Source: a virus
Virus record (IMG/VR): IMGVR_UViG_3300045125_000002
Span: 1 to 36,089 of that record
DNA: 36,089 nucleotides
Direction: 5' to 3' (one strand)
This document shows positions 26,229 to 36,019 of this stretch, one piece after another. The notes below the pieces were generated by a model. That model was not told the DNA's origin. It worked only from the letters and a program-made list of their open reading frames with translations, and ran no database searches. Every line of letters starts with the position of its first letter. The first letter of the stretch is position 1. The translations under genes and the position numbers were made by a program.

Positions 26229-29200
26229 TTAGTCTTGAGAAAAGAACATTGTAAGCATCTTCAGCATTTGCATTCTTTGCTGCGATTGCTAAAAGTTCTG
26301 TTTTAACATTTTGCTTGAGCAAATCTTTGTATGCTGCAGCGCTCCCGCTTGAGCCAACTACAAGATCACGTGTATAGACATAGTTGTCATAGATTTGTGA
26401 CATTTGCTTAATGGCATCAAAAGCCTGTGGGTCAGCCTTGCGTGCTTCGGCACCCTTTTGGTCAATCATATTCTGCAGGTCTTGATACGCTGTTTGACGT
26501 GCTCGCTGACGCTCTGCTCCAGAACCTAGTTCTGCTTGAAGCGCTGGGCGTGCTCCCTTAAACTGCTTTGACCAAGTATCCCACTGAAGTTTTAATTGAG
26601 TCTTCTGAGCATCGTTATATGTTTTTGCAAGTTCAGCTTCGTAAGAATCCTTCTGGTCATAATAGAACTGCACATCACGTGCTGACTGAGTATCCTGTAA
26701 GAAGTTATCAATAGTCTTGCTGTATTTAATACCAGACTTAAATAGCAAACAGTATGCGTCAAAGTCAAAGTCTCCGACCTTTGGCATCAAGAATGGAGCA
26801 CCTTGTGGGAACTCTTTAATCAAACTTGCGTTCTTATCAAGCCACTTTGTAGTTGTATTTACTGCACGAACTACCGGTACTACGTTGTCGTCAGATTCAG
26901 AAACTGTGTATGGCATCTGGTCTGGATATAAACGTAACCATTCGCCCATAGCCTTATCAAGACTACCGTTGTACTGGTTAATAAGATTGTTAAATACCTG
27001 CTTAAAGTTTACGCTGATTTGTCTCGTAGCCCAGTCAGCCATCTCTGACTTCAAGTGTTACCTGTGGTGATGCTGGCGCAAAGAAACCAAAGATAAAGCG
27101 TGTAGCCAAAATGCTGATAGTTGCAGCACGCAATCTTGTCTTTGTAAGCCTGCATTTCACCAGGTGATGGTGGAATCCACTCTACCTGTTTGTGGGTCAA
27201 AGGTTGGCTTTACACCGTGACCTGTAGCCTCAAGGTATGTAGCAGCCTTACGGAATGCTGATGCGTACTGAGATTGACGTTCATCGCGGTTTAGAGTAGC
27301 CAAGAAACGTGATACGTGCGCTGGGAAAATAGCATTAATCATTGGTTGATCTTGAGCGTATGTTCCAAGAACAACTTTCTCGTACTTATCAAGTGCAGGT
27401 ACTGCATTAAATACGAACTTCATTGGAACTGCTGCTACTGGACCAGCAAATGTTGGGAACAATGAGTCCGGGTTCATTGATGGTGTAAGCATATTGAGCT
27501 TTCCACCAAACTCTACTGGCATTGGAGCCTTAAATGCTTCTGGTGCACCAAAAACCTGTGCAACATTGTTCATTACTTCGTATACAGGAGTTAATCCTGG
27601 GTAGAAGAAGTACTGAATCTCCATTATCATCCTGTCTGTACAAAACCAGAATGTGTAATTCCTTCGTATGTAAGAGACAAACGTGCGGATAGATTCTGGG
27701 TTGTACCGCACTGTGCGATAAACACGGCGATAGAAGTCTTCAGTTGCACGGTAGAATCGAGCAAAGTTACGGCTTGCCATAGCCAACTGGCTACGAACAG
27801 CAGGGTTATCTACGAAAGCAAGGACGCGATTCTTAGCAAGTTCTTCTGTAAGAGCAACAATTTCTTTCTTAGCGTTAGCAATTCCTGCTTTAAGAGCATC
27901 TCCTTCAAGTCCTGCAGTAAGAGCATCTGTTAAACGCTTTTCAAGACCTGATTCTGCTATCTCTTTACGAACACGAATCATCTCATTAATAACAATAGGC
28001 TCACGAGAGAAGCGAGCATTAGCCTCACCCATCGCATCCCAAGCACGATCAGTAAGACTTGCTGCAAAGTTACCTGTATCTGATACCGGAACGAGCGTAG
28101 GACCAGAGATAAACTCTGGAGTTAAATCTGTACTCATACGGTCTGGTAAGTCTTCAAGGCTAAGATTCTTAGCTGAGACTACATATTCACCATCATCGCC
28201 ATAGTGTACGAACCTTTGCAAGAAGGTCTATAGTTGATTTCACCATCGCGCTTTGAATAAAGGTTACGAATTGCATCGTATGCACGTTCTTAGCGTGGAC
28301 ATTAATGTTGCCACCGACTGATTCATCGTATAACTGAAAACGATTGCGTTGTAATGGAGTTAAGTTGCGTAGGTATTCCTGCATTGCTGCAAGAGCCTTT
28401 GGTTCATCATCAAGGTGCTTTACTGCAATCTGAGCAAGTTCATCTGTAGATGAAACGCCTAGTTGTACAAGCCAAGAAATACGATTCTGTTGGTTTGCTA
28501 CTGGGTTAAATTGAGTAAATGCTGAATCGCCTATAGCCTGTTTGTAAGCAACGCCATCAATTTCAACTGCAGCCATCTTGCCATAACTTAGTAACATCAC
28601 TGCTAACTTCTAAAAATTGGTCTACCACCACGAAGCCCGTTCTTTCCACCTTCTGAAATAGCATGAAGTGTGTCATCAAGGTTTCCATACTTGTGCAATT
28701 TCTGCAAGATACTCAGAACCTTCTGGATCTACAGCGTGACCAATACCATCGTCTAGTACAGCATCTGCCATAACTTGTACGCACATCATTAGTTGACTGT
28801 GCTTCTCTTACTTTAACAGCATACTTCTTAAGGTCTTGACGGCGTACAAGCTTATTAAGAACTCCTACTTCGCCAGCTTCAAGGTCTAAAGTAAGGGCTT
28901 TCTTGCCGTACAGTTTGAAGAGTATCTTCACCTGCTAATACCTTTGGCAAGACGTAAGCGTGTAGAGAATGCACGTCCTTTGACAATTCCCCAAGGAGAA
29001 TCACCTACTGCAAGGTGCATCATTAAATCTTCTGTTGCGTTACGCACAGCAAAACGAGGACCAGCAAGGGTTCCAATAACCCAACCTGATAGTAACTTTA
29101 TCCAACCCATCTTTGATGAGATAGGCCTAAGCATCTTATTGATAATGCCTGAGCGCACAGTCAATCTATCTAGGTCTACTACAGATGGAACTGCAATACC

Positions 29201-30931
29201 AGATGAAAGTTGATATGGGAACAAAGCAAGTTGTTGTTCACCAAATTGTGCAGGATTACCTTTGTTAACTCCGTTAACTACAATATCTGCAGCATATATT
29301 CTTTTCAAGACCGCGTCCTGCAAACTGGTCCATATAGAAGCGCCAGCCTTAGATTTAGATACGCCACGAATTTCAGCGACTGTATTCCAAAGTCCTGTAA
29401 AGATTTGCTTGCGTTGACCTTCAGATCCTGCAGCAAAAGCCTCAGCAATCATCTTGCTGTGATAACGAGAGTTAGCAAGACGAGCCACTCGATATACTTG
29501 AGTAGCAGCATCTGGTGACATTACATCAAAGAAACCATCCATGAAATATGGGATGGTTGTAAACTTAGCAGCAAAGCGGTCAATACGTCCTTGAATCATA
29601 TCAAGTGGCATACGAAATGCACCGGTCAGGACCTTTAGCCTTAGATATAAATGCTTCATATCCAGCAATACGTGATGGGTCACTAATAAGACCTGTTGTT
29701 ATGTCAGCATATTCTGGCTCTGAACCATACAAGGCTTGAACAATCTTGCGTCCAGATTTGTCAATATCAATTACTTTATCTGCTGCTGTATATAAAGCAA
29801 TACGTGCTTTACGTGCAGCGTCAAGGCGTGGAATCAAAGGAGTTTGACGCGCTGGTTGTCCAGCAAGAATTGATTTAACATCTACGATGTTAGCAAGATA
29901 ATTCTTTGCTGTAGGCGCATCCTTGACACCAGCCTTAATAAATTCATCTACAGCCGCTGGACCAAATTCTGGGGCAATACGCTTAAGGCGTGTGCTTGCT
30001 TCAGTAGCTGCTTTAATATCTTTAGATGTACGAGCAATCTTAAGATTATCTAATTCTTTGCCGTAAACATTAAAAAAGTTTACAACATTAGGATTAGTAA
30101 ATGCAGCATCTAGTTTTTCTGGGTTACCGATAATCTTCATAAGCGCATAATTTGCGGCATCGTAGGCTTTCTTAGCCTTGCCCAAAATAAGCGTAGGATC
30201 TGTAAAGATTCGATATGACGCATCTATGGTACCTGAGATACCTTTGTAAAGGAAACCTGTACCTTCTAAACCTTCTGGAAGAACAGCATTAGCAACTTCA
30301 CGACCGGGTGAATATTTAGCAGCAACTACTGCATCGTATGTATCCTGAAATAGTGGGTCTTGCTTCTTGCTTGCTTTAACAGCAATTTGCTTTTCTGCTT
30401 CAGTACCAGTAGCAATAATCTCATCTAGTGGAACACCAGTAGCCGCTTTGATTGCAACATTTACACGGTCAGGTGAATATTTTGCTTTGCTTTTTCAATA
30501 CGTACTGGATCAAATACTAAATCGCCTTTGTCTCCAGAAGCAGCCCAAGCATTTTTAATGCCCTCTAAACCCTTAAACTGTATGCCTGGTTGTTGTTTTT
30601 CTAACGCTGGAATATCTAACTTTCCAAAACGATAGAGACGGGTCATAAAGTCTGACGCTTCTTGCAATCCAGCAAAAGCAGCACCACCTGTATAGTGCCA
30701 AGCAGATGCTAACCAACCACGTTTCTTTTCAGGTTCCTGTCCGTTAAATGCTACAAGTGCTGCCTGTTGATCTTGTGGTAATTGAGAATACTTTTGTTGC
30801 GCTTGAGCAGGAGGAAGGTCTAAAAGATTCTTATGTGTATCAAGCAAGTTAGATAGAGCATCAACTTGTTTTTTCTCATTAGGATTTAATCCAGCCTGTG
30901 TAGCAACAAGTTTTAAGTTTGTGCTAGGCAT
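26218..30931 (-). CDS. Giant virion protein (~1570 codons), split by several frame changes
   Basis: I read one gene from ATG 30931 (overlapping the previous stop, TAATG) to 26218, 4714 nt (3n+1). Segments in order: NLLDLPPAQAQQKYSQLPQD; IFTDPTLILGKAKKAYDAAN; IDRFAAKFTTIPYFMDGFFD; LAGPRFAVRNATEDLMMHLA; YGNLDDTLHAISEGGKNGLR; NVHAKNVH; YYRRVYRTVRYNPESIRTF-like and WFCTDRMIMEIQYFFYPGLT; FGFFAPASPQVTLEV; ATRQISVNFKQVFNNLINQY; and the end AEDAYNVLFSRLIGD. Breaks lie near 30480, 29650, 28930, 28780, 28700, 28590, 28215, 27130 and 27055. No stop-start pair with a ribosome site separates the pieces. Mostly helical with no enzyme motif I can name. Size and position suggest an internal or ejection protein; if the last break is real, 26218-27054 would be a separate gene. 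Confidence 0.6.
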
Positions 30932-31335
30932 TAAAGTCCTCTTGATGCAGCTTGCTGATAAAGTATTGTTATCTCACCAGTTGTGTCGTAAGGCAAAAGT
31001 TTTGCCAAAGTGTCTGAAAGTTTTTCTGTTGTGCGTCCTACTCCTAGAACTTCAGGGCCAGCACCAGGTCCTTGACTAATACCGTGTGTAATTGGTTCAT
31101 CAGGACGTTGTGTTGGTTCAAATAAACCTGTAACTGGATTAGGCACTGTGAACAATGGTGCCTGTGAAAGCATAGGATTTTTCTGTGCTGTTGCTAGTGG
31201 AGCGCCTGCTTTATTAGCGGCGTACTCAACACCTGCACCGTATTGGTCTGGCTGGTACTGAAGATCTGTACGCTTTGCAAACTTGCCAGGACCTGATACA
31301 CCCTGCATAGGGTTAGTAGCGTCTTCAAGCGCCAT
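30931..31335 (-). CDS. Hypothetical virion-region protein (134 aa)
   Basis: Intact frame starting MALEDATNPMQGVSGPGKFA, rich in Pro, Gly and Gln (YQPDQYGAGVEYAANKAGAP, FTVPNPVTGLFEPTQRPDEP) and probably disordered in its first 90 residues, with a short helical end. The start overlaps the upstream gene by 11 nt and the end overlaps the giant gene's ATG (TAATG). Likely a minor virion component or a chaperone for the giant protein; no motif shows which. Confidence 0.55.
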   Translation of the reverse strand: MALEDATNPMQGVSGPGKFAKRTDLQYQPDQYGAGVEYAANKAGAPLATAQKNPMLSQAPLFTVPNPVTGLFEPTQRPDEPITHGISQGPGAGPEVLGVGRTTEKLSDTLAKLLPYDTTGEITILYQQAASRGL

Positions 31336-31543
31336 CTGTATCCTCCTGAATAGTCTCTAAATCTGTAGCGAAGTCTTCCCACGCTTTGTTAATTTCTGTT
31401 GTGCGGTTTGCATTGTAGATGGATAGTTCCATTAGGGATTCCGCTAACCCTGTTACTGACTGCATTATGTTGTAATTAAACTCTGCTGCGATGACTAAAA
31501 AGTCGGCGAAGCGTACTGGACGGCGAACCTTATTCTTATCCAT
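31325..31543 (-). CDS. Small hypothetical protein (72 aa)
   Basis: From ATG 31543 (an earlier ATG at 31552 is possible): MDKNKVRRPVRFADFLVIAA, EFNYNIMQSVTGLAESLMEL and acidic end DFATDLETIQEDTDGA. A basic start, a helical middle and an acidic tail. It overlaps the next gene's start by 11 nt. Lies between portal and giant virion gene. Function not recognised. Confidence 0.55.
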   Translation of the reverse strand: MDKNKVRRPVRFADFLVIAAEFNYNIMQSVTGLAESLMELSIYNANRTTEINKAWEDFATDLETIQEDTDGA

Positions 31544-31571
31544 CCAGTACACCCGCTTCCTAAAAAGTTTT

Positions 31572-31712
31572 TTACTTCTTAACTTTCTTACCTGGCTTAG
31601 CAGCTCCTGCGTATGGAGCCATTACCTTTCCACCTGATACCTTAGTTGTCTCTCCCATCGCGCCCTCTTTTGGCTTTGACATTGGAGCTGGTGCCTGTGT
31701 TCCTTTTCTCAT
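31572..31712 (-). CDS. Small basic protein (46 aa)
   Basis: Intact frame with a strong AAGGAGG site 7 nt before ATG 31712. It reads MRKGTQAPAPMSKPKEGAMG and ends AAKPGKKVKK. Low-complexity, Pro/Ala/Lys-rich and basic, probably unfolded. Follows the portal gene by 18 nt. It could bind DNA or a portal partner; that is a guess from charge. Confidence 0.5.
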   Translation of the reverse strand: MRKGTQAPAPMSKPKEGAMGETTKVSGGKVMAPYAGAAKPGKKVKK

Positions 31713-31730
31713 CTTTCACCTCCTTAAGGT

Positions 31731-33485
31731 TTATGCCGCGCCGCCGATTGATGCGAGCAATGATGCAATATCTGGACGTCCTTGTGGAGTTGGTCCACCA
31801 GCAGCAGGGGCTGCACCGCCAGGTTGTTCCATACTTGGCTGCGAGGCAGGGACGGGAGCCATACCTGCTACTGGGGACTGAGGCTGCATCGCTGCAGGCT
31901 CTGGCTGAGGTTCAGGCGTAAACGCCTTCTCCACAACAGCTTCAATGCTCATACCCTTTTGACGATTCTTGATCATCTCAGAGAACTTAGAAAGTATCTG
32001 AGTAGGGTCTTGTCCTTGTGCTACAAGTTGCGGAACAGCAAGTGCTGTCTGTCCGATTGCAGCGCGAAGGGCATCACGCATTTCTTCAATATCAACTTTT
32101 TGCTCTTCTTGGCTTACGTTGATTTCGATAGGTAGTTCACGGCGCACATAATCACGTGAAACAAGTTTATCGCTACGCATCTGTAGCAAGGCTACTGTTG
32201 CGTTGTTTGGGTTCATACCGGACATAATTCCGTAACGAACATCTACGGTGTAGTCACCGTTAATAGCCTTAGAAGGTGTGTACTTGAGTACATAAGGTGT
32301 GCCGTCATCAACGCCACGAATTTCCTTAACTTTATTACCAAAAATCTTTTCATCAGTCTTAAAGCAAAGACCGATAAGTTCTACGAACATACGTGCAAAC
32401 TGTGACTGTGCTGCCTTGATCTGTGTATCAAAGCCAGCCTGTAGAGCCTGAACACCACGACCAGTAACAACTGATGCGTCAATGTTTCCAGAGCGAGTCT
32501 CAGGATAGCGAGCGCCGACACGAAGTTCACGCTCTAGTACGCCTGATTCTGAGAAGACACCTGCTGGTAGTTCTAGCGGAACGCGGCGAATACCCTGTGG
32601 GTTTGCAGAACGCATAATGGAATCTGGACCAAGAGCAAGTTCTTGCACATCTTGTGGAATAGCAATAGGTGCTTGGATAGATTTCTCTGCTGCTTGAATC
32701 TGCAATACAGCCATACGAGCACGAGCAAGTTGTACACCGAGCACATCATCGTACTGACCACGTGCTTCACCATCAATAGATGGGCGCATTGAGACGCGAA
32801 CCATACACTCACCGATTGGGTTTGGTGTATTGGATAGAACTAAATTCTTGCGCTCTGGTAAGTAGATAAGGTCTTGGTCTTTATCGTGGTAGCGAACCAA
32901 AGAAAGGTAAGGAGAACCTGGTGTGTACTGGTTCATTCCTACGATTTCTTTATAGAACTCTGGATACATAGATGCCAAAGTCTGTCCGTCCATACCGACA
33001 ATCTGTGTCAAGGACAAGCAGCGACCAAAGCGGTCAATCTCTGGGTATGCACCAAATGGGTTAATCATCTTAATGATTGGCTCATCGTTTTCATAATCAA
33101 GTTCAACTCGACCAATGAGCATTCCATAGGTGTTATACCAGTCAGCACCGGTGTACATCTGTACGCCAAGTTCTGAACGATCTACATAGTAGTTTGCAAT
33201 GCGACCACGAAGGTCTGCTGCTTTACGTGCTGTATCGGATACAGTGTTGGCAGCAGAGCAGTTAAATGAAGGTAGCGGTGCCATTGCTTCTGCAAGGTCA
33301 CGCGCAGATACGTCAATGATGTTAGCAACGAGTGGCTTTGGGTACTCGTCTGAGAACATAGAAGGGTAGACCTTAGAGATGTCTCCCTGACGTACTGAAA
33401 GGACATCACGCATACGACCATCACGCGCTGCGTACTTGGTCTGTAAGCGAGCTACCTTTGCGGTAACTTCTTTAACTGTTAGCAT
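31731..33485 (-). CDS. Portal protein
   Basis: Intact 584-residue protein directly after terminase and one small gene, the usual portal place. N-terminal helices (MLTVKEVTAKVARLQTKYAA) are followed by the portal core: ADWYNTYGMLIGRVELDYEN near 120-139, INPFGAYPEIDRFGRCLSL near 147-165, and a helical stem region with LGVQLARARMAVLQIQAAEK near 252-271. The C-terminal 100 residues are Pro/Gln/Ala-rich and probably flexible (MQPQSPVAGMAPVPASQPSM). It would form the dodecameric DNA gate and dock the terminase. Confidence 0.8.
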   Translation of the reverse strand: MLTVKEVTAKVARLQTKYAARDGRMRDVLSVRQGDISKVYPSMFSDEYPKPLVANIIDVSARDLAEAMAPLPSFNCSAANTVSDTARKAADLRGRIANYYVDRSELGVQMYTGADWYNTYGMLIGRVELDYENDEPIIKMINPFGAYPEIDRFGRCLSLTQIVGMDGQTLASMYPEFYKEIVGMNQYTPGSPYLSLVRYHDKDQDLIYLPERKNLVLSNTPNPIGECMVRVSMRPSIDGEARGQYDDVLGVQLARARMAVLQIQAAEKSIQAPIAIPQDVQELALGPDSIMRSANPQGIRRVPLELPAGVFSESGVLERELRVGARYPETRSGNIDASVVTGRGVQALQAGFDTQIKAAQSQFARMFVELIGLCFKTDEKIFGNKVKEIRGVDDGTPYVLKYTPSKAINGDYTVDVRYGIMSGMNPNNATVALLQMRSDKLVSRDYVRRELPIEINVSQEEQKVDIEEMRDALRAAIGQTALAVPQLVAQGQDPTQILSKFSEMIKNRQKGMSIEAVVEKAFTPEPQPEPAAMQPQSPVAGMAPVPASQPSMEQPGGAAPAAGGPTPQGRPDIASLLASIGGAA

Positions 33486-33497
33486 TGTAATCCTTAA

Positions 33498-33680
33498 TTA
33501 GTAGGTAAGGCCTGAAACCTTTGTAGGCCATTCGACCTTATCTGTTGCTAATGCTTGTGCTTTACCTGCAGCATACTTAGCATCTACTGCTGGATTGATT
33601 TGAGGTGTTGTTACAGCACCCTTATCAATGTATTCTTCTTCACCTTCTGCGTTGGTTTTCCAACTTGGTGTTAGCGCCAT
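33498..33680 (-). CDS. Small hypothetical protein (60 aa)
   Basis: Intact frame: MALTPSWKTNAEGEEEYIDK, then TTPQINPAVDAKYAAGKAQA and KVEWPTKVSGLTY. Polar and probably weakly folded. It lies between terminase and portal with 9 and 12 nt gaps, so it is part of the packaging operon. The ATG at 33680 has GGAGATAAC upstream. No family recognised. Confidence 0.55.
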   Translation of the reverse strand: MALTPSWKTNAEGEEEYIDKGAVTTPQINPAVDAKYAAGKAQALATDKVEWPTKVSGLTY

Positions 33681-33689
33681 TGTTATCTC

Positions 33690-35550
33690 CTAAACAAATG
33701 TTTTCTTTGCTTCTGCTAGCGCTTCATCAATGTTAATGACTATTCGCTTACCTAACTCTGCGCGAGATAGGAATGGGTTTTTGAGGTGATGCGTTGCGTA
33801 CTGGCCGTAGTTGAGCATCTCGCGTGCGCGAATCTCACAGAACCAGAGCGCCATCACCATATCTGTCTTACCCTTAGTGGTGGGTGTCCACGTAATCAAC
33901 TGCTCAATCAGAGCCTTGACATTCTCAGTCTGATCACTGGGTAGATGTATTAAGTTATCGCGGTGGTGTTTACCATCTGCTTGCTTAGTACCAAAGAGGG
34001 TAGCCATAGATGCAACACCGAAGCCTGCATCCCACTTATTACCGCCAGTGTGGTGTTCTCGTAAGATAACGCCGCGACTTGCAAGATACTGACGGATTCC
34101 TTCATCTTGAGTCAAGAATGCCTGAAATGCGTTCTTCTCAATAATCCATTCACTGGGCGTATACATCTGCGTCCAGTTGATAATGATGTCGCGGATTTGC
34201 TGCGGGGATGGACTTGTAATCTTGAGAGCATCTACGATGTAGCGCTTAGATGTGGTGCGATCTACTGCGTAGCAGATAGCTGCAGTGTCTCCGACAATCG
34301 CAGGGTCCATACCGCAGATAAAACTAAAGCCTGTTAAATCCTTTGGATGTCCTGGATGTCCCATCTCAAGTCGTCCTGCCTTGCGCATACCGTCAATAGA
34401 GCCGCGAACACATACTGGGTCAAAGGCTGCATTCTCAGATACATCTTGCTGCTGATAGACCAGCGCCCAGGTGGATGTATCCATCGCTTGGCGTTCATTG
34501 AAAAGGTTACGACCAGACCAGCGTGGGTATAGACCGTTCTCGTCTTTATCATCATCTGTCTGTCCATCAAAGGGCATATCAGATTTAGGCCAGAGTGTGA
34601 CCCACTTGTCGGGGTCTTCATCTGTCTCAAGAAGGGCTGGCATCGCAAGATATGTCCAAGGGACTTGGCCGCCTGGGTATCTATCCTCATTACGTAACTC
34701 TCTGTATAAATCTACTGATGCTACGCGAGTTCCAATAACAATCAACTTACCAGTTGGGTTAAGACGGGACCGCACGTCTTGGGTCAACCAGCGAATCTGC
34801 TTCTCAAACTCATTAGCGTTCTTGAGTGTTACCGCATCGTCTACAATAATCATATCGGCACGCTTGCCGTAAATCTGACCGCCAATACCGACTGCCTCGA
34901 TATTTGGATCCTTCTCACTAGACTCACGGAGTTCATCACCAAAGGTGACGCGGGTTGCTTGCCAGGAGGCTGTCTTAGAGTTAAACCCTACGCCAGCAGC
35001 ATAAGCGGTCTGAAGGTTCTCATACATTGGGTGAGTCAGACGCTGCTTGATGGCGTAGAGAAAGTCGGCTGCTAGTTGCTGAGTCTGGGAAACTATCAAG
35101 ACTCGGAAGTTGGGATTCTGAGCAACCTTCATCGTCACGTACTCAACCGTAATCGTCATAGACTTGGCGTGGTTGGGCGGGATGTTAATCAGGATGCGGT
35201 TGTTGTTGAGGCCGCGCTCATACTTCATAGAAGGGTGCATCCACGATGGGTCGCGTCCCTCTATTACATCTACTAGGTTCTGCTGGTGCGGAAAGACCTT
35301 GTGGTTCATAAAGCGCTCGCAGAATTCTGCGTAAGCTCAGGTCGTGGACGTCACCTTCTGCAAAGTTCTTATCTTTTAGACCGAGGCGGGTTCTATCAAC
35401 CTTGTCTGCAAAAATCTTATCGGTGCGGCGGTAGTAGTCATAGGTCTTCATAGACTTGCCGGCTTCAGCGCAGGCTGACTCAATAGTCATACCCTCTGAG
35501 ACGCAGCGAAGGATTATTCGCTTTGCGATGTCACTAGACTTCTCGGACAC
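33690..35550 (-). CDS. Terminase large subunit with N-terminal helix-turn-helix, one frame change
   Basis: Start set at GTG 35550, because AAGGAG lies 5 nt before it; the GTG at 35556 would overlap that site. The N-terminus (IAKRIILRCVSEGMTIESAC, then AGKSMKTYDYYRRT) is a helix-turn-helix as in small terminase subunits. The TT at 35333-35334 (AA on the plus strand) holds an extra base; without it the protein continues AYAEFCERFMNHKVFPHQQN. The ATPase has NIPPNHAKSMT as Walker A and ADMIIVDDAV as Walker B. The nuclease part has ICGMDPAIVGDTA and EWIIEKNAFQAF. Corrected length is about 619 residues. It translocates DNA into the head. HTH and motor in one chain is unusual; without the correction they would be two overlapping genes. 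Confidence 0.85.
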
Positions 35551-35567
35551 ACCCACTCCTTAAAAAA

Positions 35568-35595
35568 GCGCCGTGATTGACGCGCCGTGATCGAC
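35568..35595. repeat. Tandem 14-bp repeat before the terminase
   Basis: Two adjacent copies, GCGCCGTGATTGAC and GCGCCGTGATCGAC, 13 of 14 identical, in direct contact. They lie 6 nt upstream of the AAGGAG ribosome site of the terminase gene, between it and the promoter candidate, so they would be in the 5' leader or form an operator or terminase binding site. Confidence 0.75.
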
Positions 35596-35614
35596 TCTTC
35601 TTTATACTGGGGAA

Positions 35615-35643
35615 GGTATATCTCTACTCAAAATATTTTTCAA
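35615..35643 (-). promoter_or_regulatory. Candidate late promoter
   Basis: On the minus strand TTGAAA (35638-35643) is separated by 17 nt from TATACC (35615-35620), a 5 of 6 and a 4 of 6 match to the sigma-70 boxes. A second candidate uses TTGAGT (35626-35631) and TATAAA (35601-35606) with a 19-nt spacer. Either would start the packaging and structural transcript. AT-rich sequence makes chance matches possible. Confidence 0.45.
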
Positions 35644-35762
35644 TTTTGCTACTGAGCAGATTGTCTCATATATTGAGATATAGGTGATCAACAAATTGAT
35701 AGACCTATCCCCCGTTTAGTAAGGCAGCTCGCTTCGCCCTAGGGGGCTACGCGAGGGGTTTC

Positions 35763-35779
35763 ACCCGTAGCGTACGGGT
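35763..35779. repeat. Inverted repeat ACCCGTA-GCG-TACGGGT
   Basis: Perfect 7-bp arms around a 3-nt loop. No U-run follows on either strand. It is one of a series of palindromes in the control region and may be a protein-binding site or a hairpin of an RNA made from this region. Confidence 0.6.
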
Positions 35780-35822
35780 CGAAAATTACTCCCCGTATTT
35801 TCTCCCCTACTATATATAAGGC

Positions 35823-35843
35823 GGGAAAAATACAGTATTTCCC
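35823..35843. repeat. Near-palindrome around AAATAC-A-GTATTT
   Basis: The 6-bp perfect arms AAATAC and GTATTT around one A extend outward to GGGAA and CCC with two unpaired A. An AT-rich palindrome of this length is typical of operators bound by dimeric repressors, but no repressor gene was found in the window. Confidence 0.5.
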
Positions 35844-35854
35844 ACTTTTTTGAT

Positions 35855-35868
35855 GTGACGTTAGTCAC
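35855..35868. repeat. Inverted repeat GTGAC-GTTA-GTCAC
   Basis: Perfect 5-bp arms with a 4-nt centre. Short, so chance is possible, but it lies within a cluster of similar palindromes in the gene-free region. Confidence 0.4.
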
Positions 35869-35973
35869 GCGGTATAAAACCGCAGGTCAGAGGGCAGTTT
35901 AGCAAATATATTTTTTGGGGGAGTATACATACCCGCCGCGTCAAATTTAACCATATGGGGTCGCCGTTTCTGC

Positions 35974-35994
35974 CCGTCTCGGATGGCGAGACGG
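35974..35994. repeat. Inverted repeat CCGTCTCG-GATGG-CGAGACGG
   Basis: Perfect 8-bp arms, GC-rich, with a 5-nt loop; the strongest hairpin of the control region. No U-run follows on either strand, so it is not a standard terminator. Confidence 0.65.
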
Positions 35995-35997
35995 CTA

Positions 35998-36019
35998 GGG
36001 CAGGGCAATCGGGGCAGGG
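35998..36019 (+). other. G-quadruplex motif
   Basis: Four runs of at least three G with loops CA, CAATC and CA fit the canonical G-quadruplex formula. A second, relaxed set of G-runs follows at 36046-36070, with one loop of 8 nt. The G-rich strand is the plus strand, opposite to transcription of the late genes. Confidence 0.55.

Noticed and set aside
24216-30931. Each open frame as a separate gene
   Set aside because: Pieces lack ribosome sites and start codons at sensible places, and the protein reading continues from frame to frame; taken as few genes with indels.
35218-35556. Separate small terminase subunit gene
   Set aside because: Its C-terminal third after the TT at 35333-35334 loses protein-like character, while the other frame continues directly into the large subunit; one fused gene fits better.
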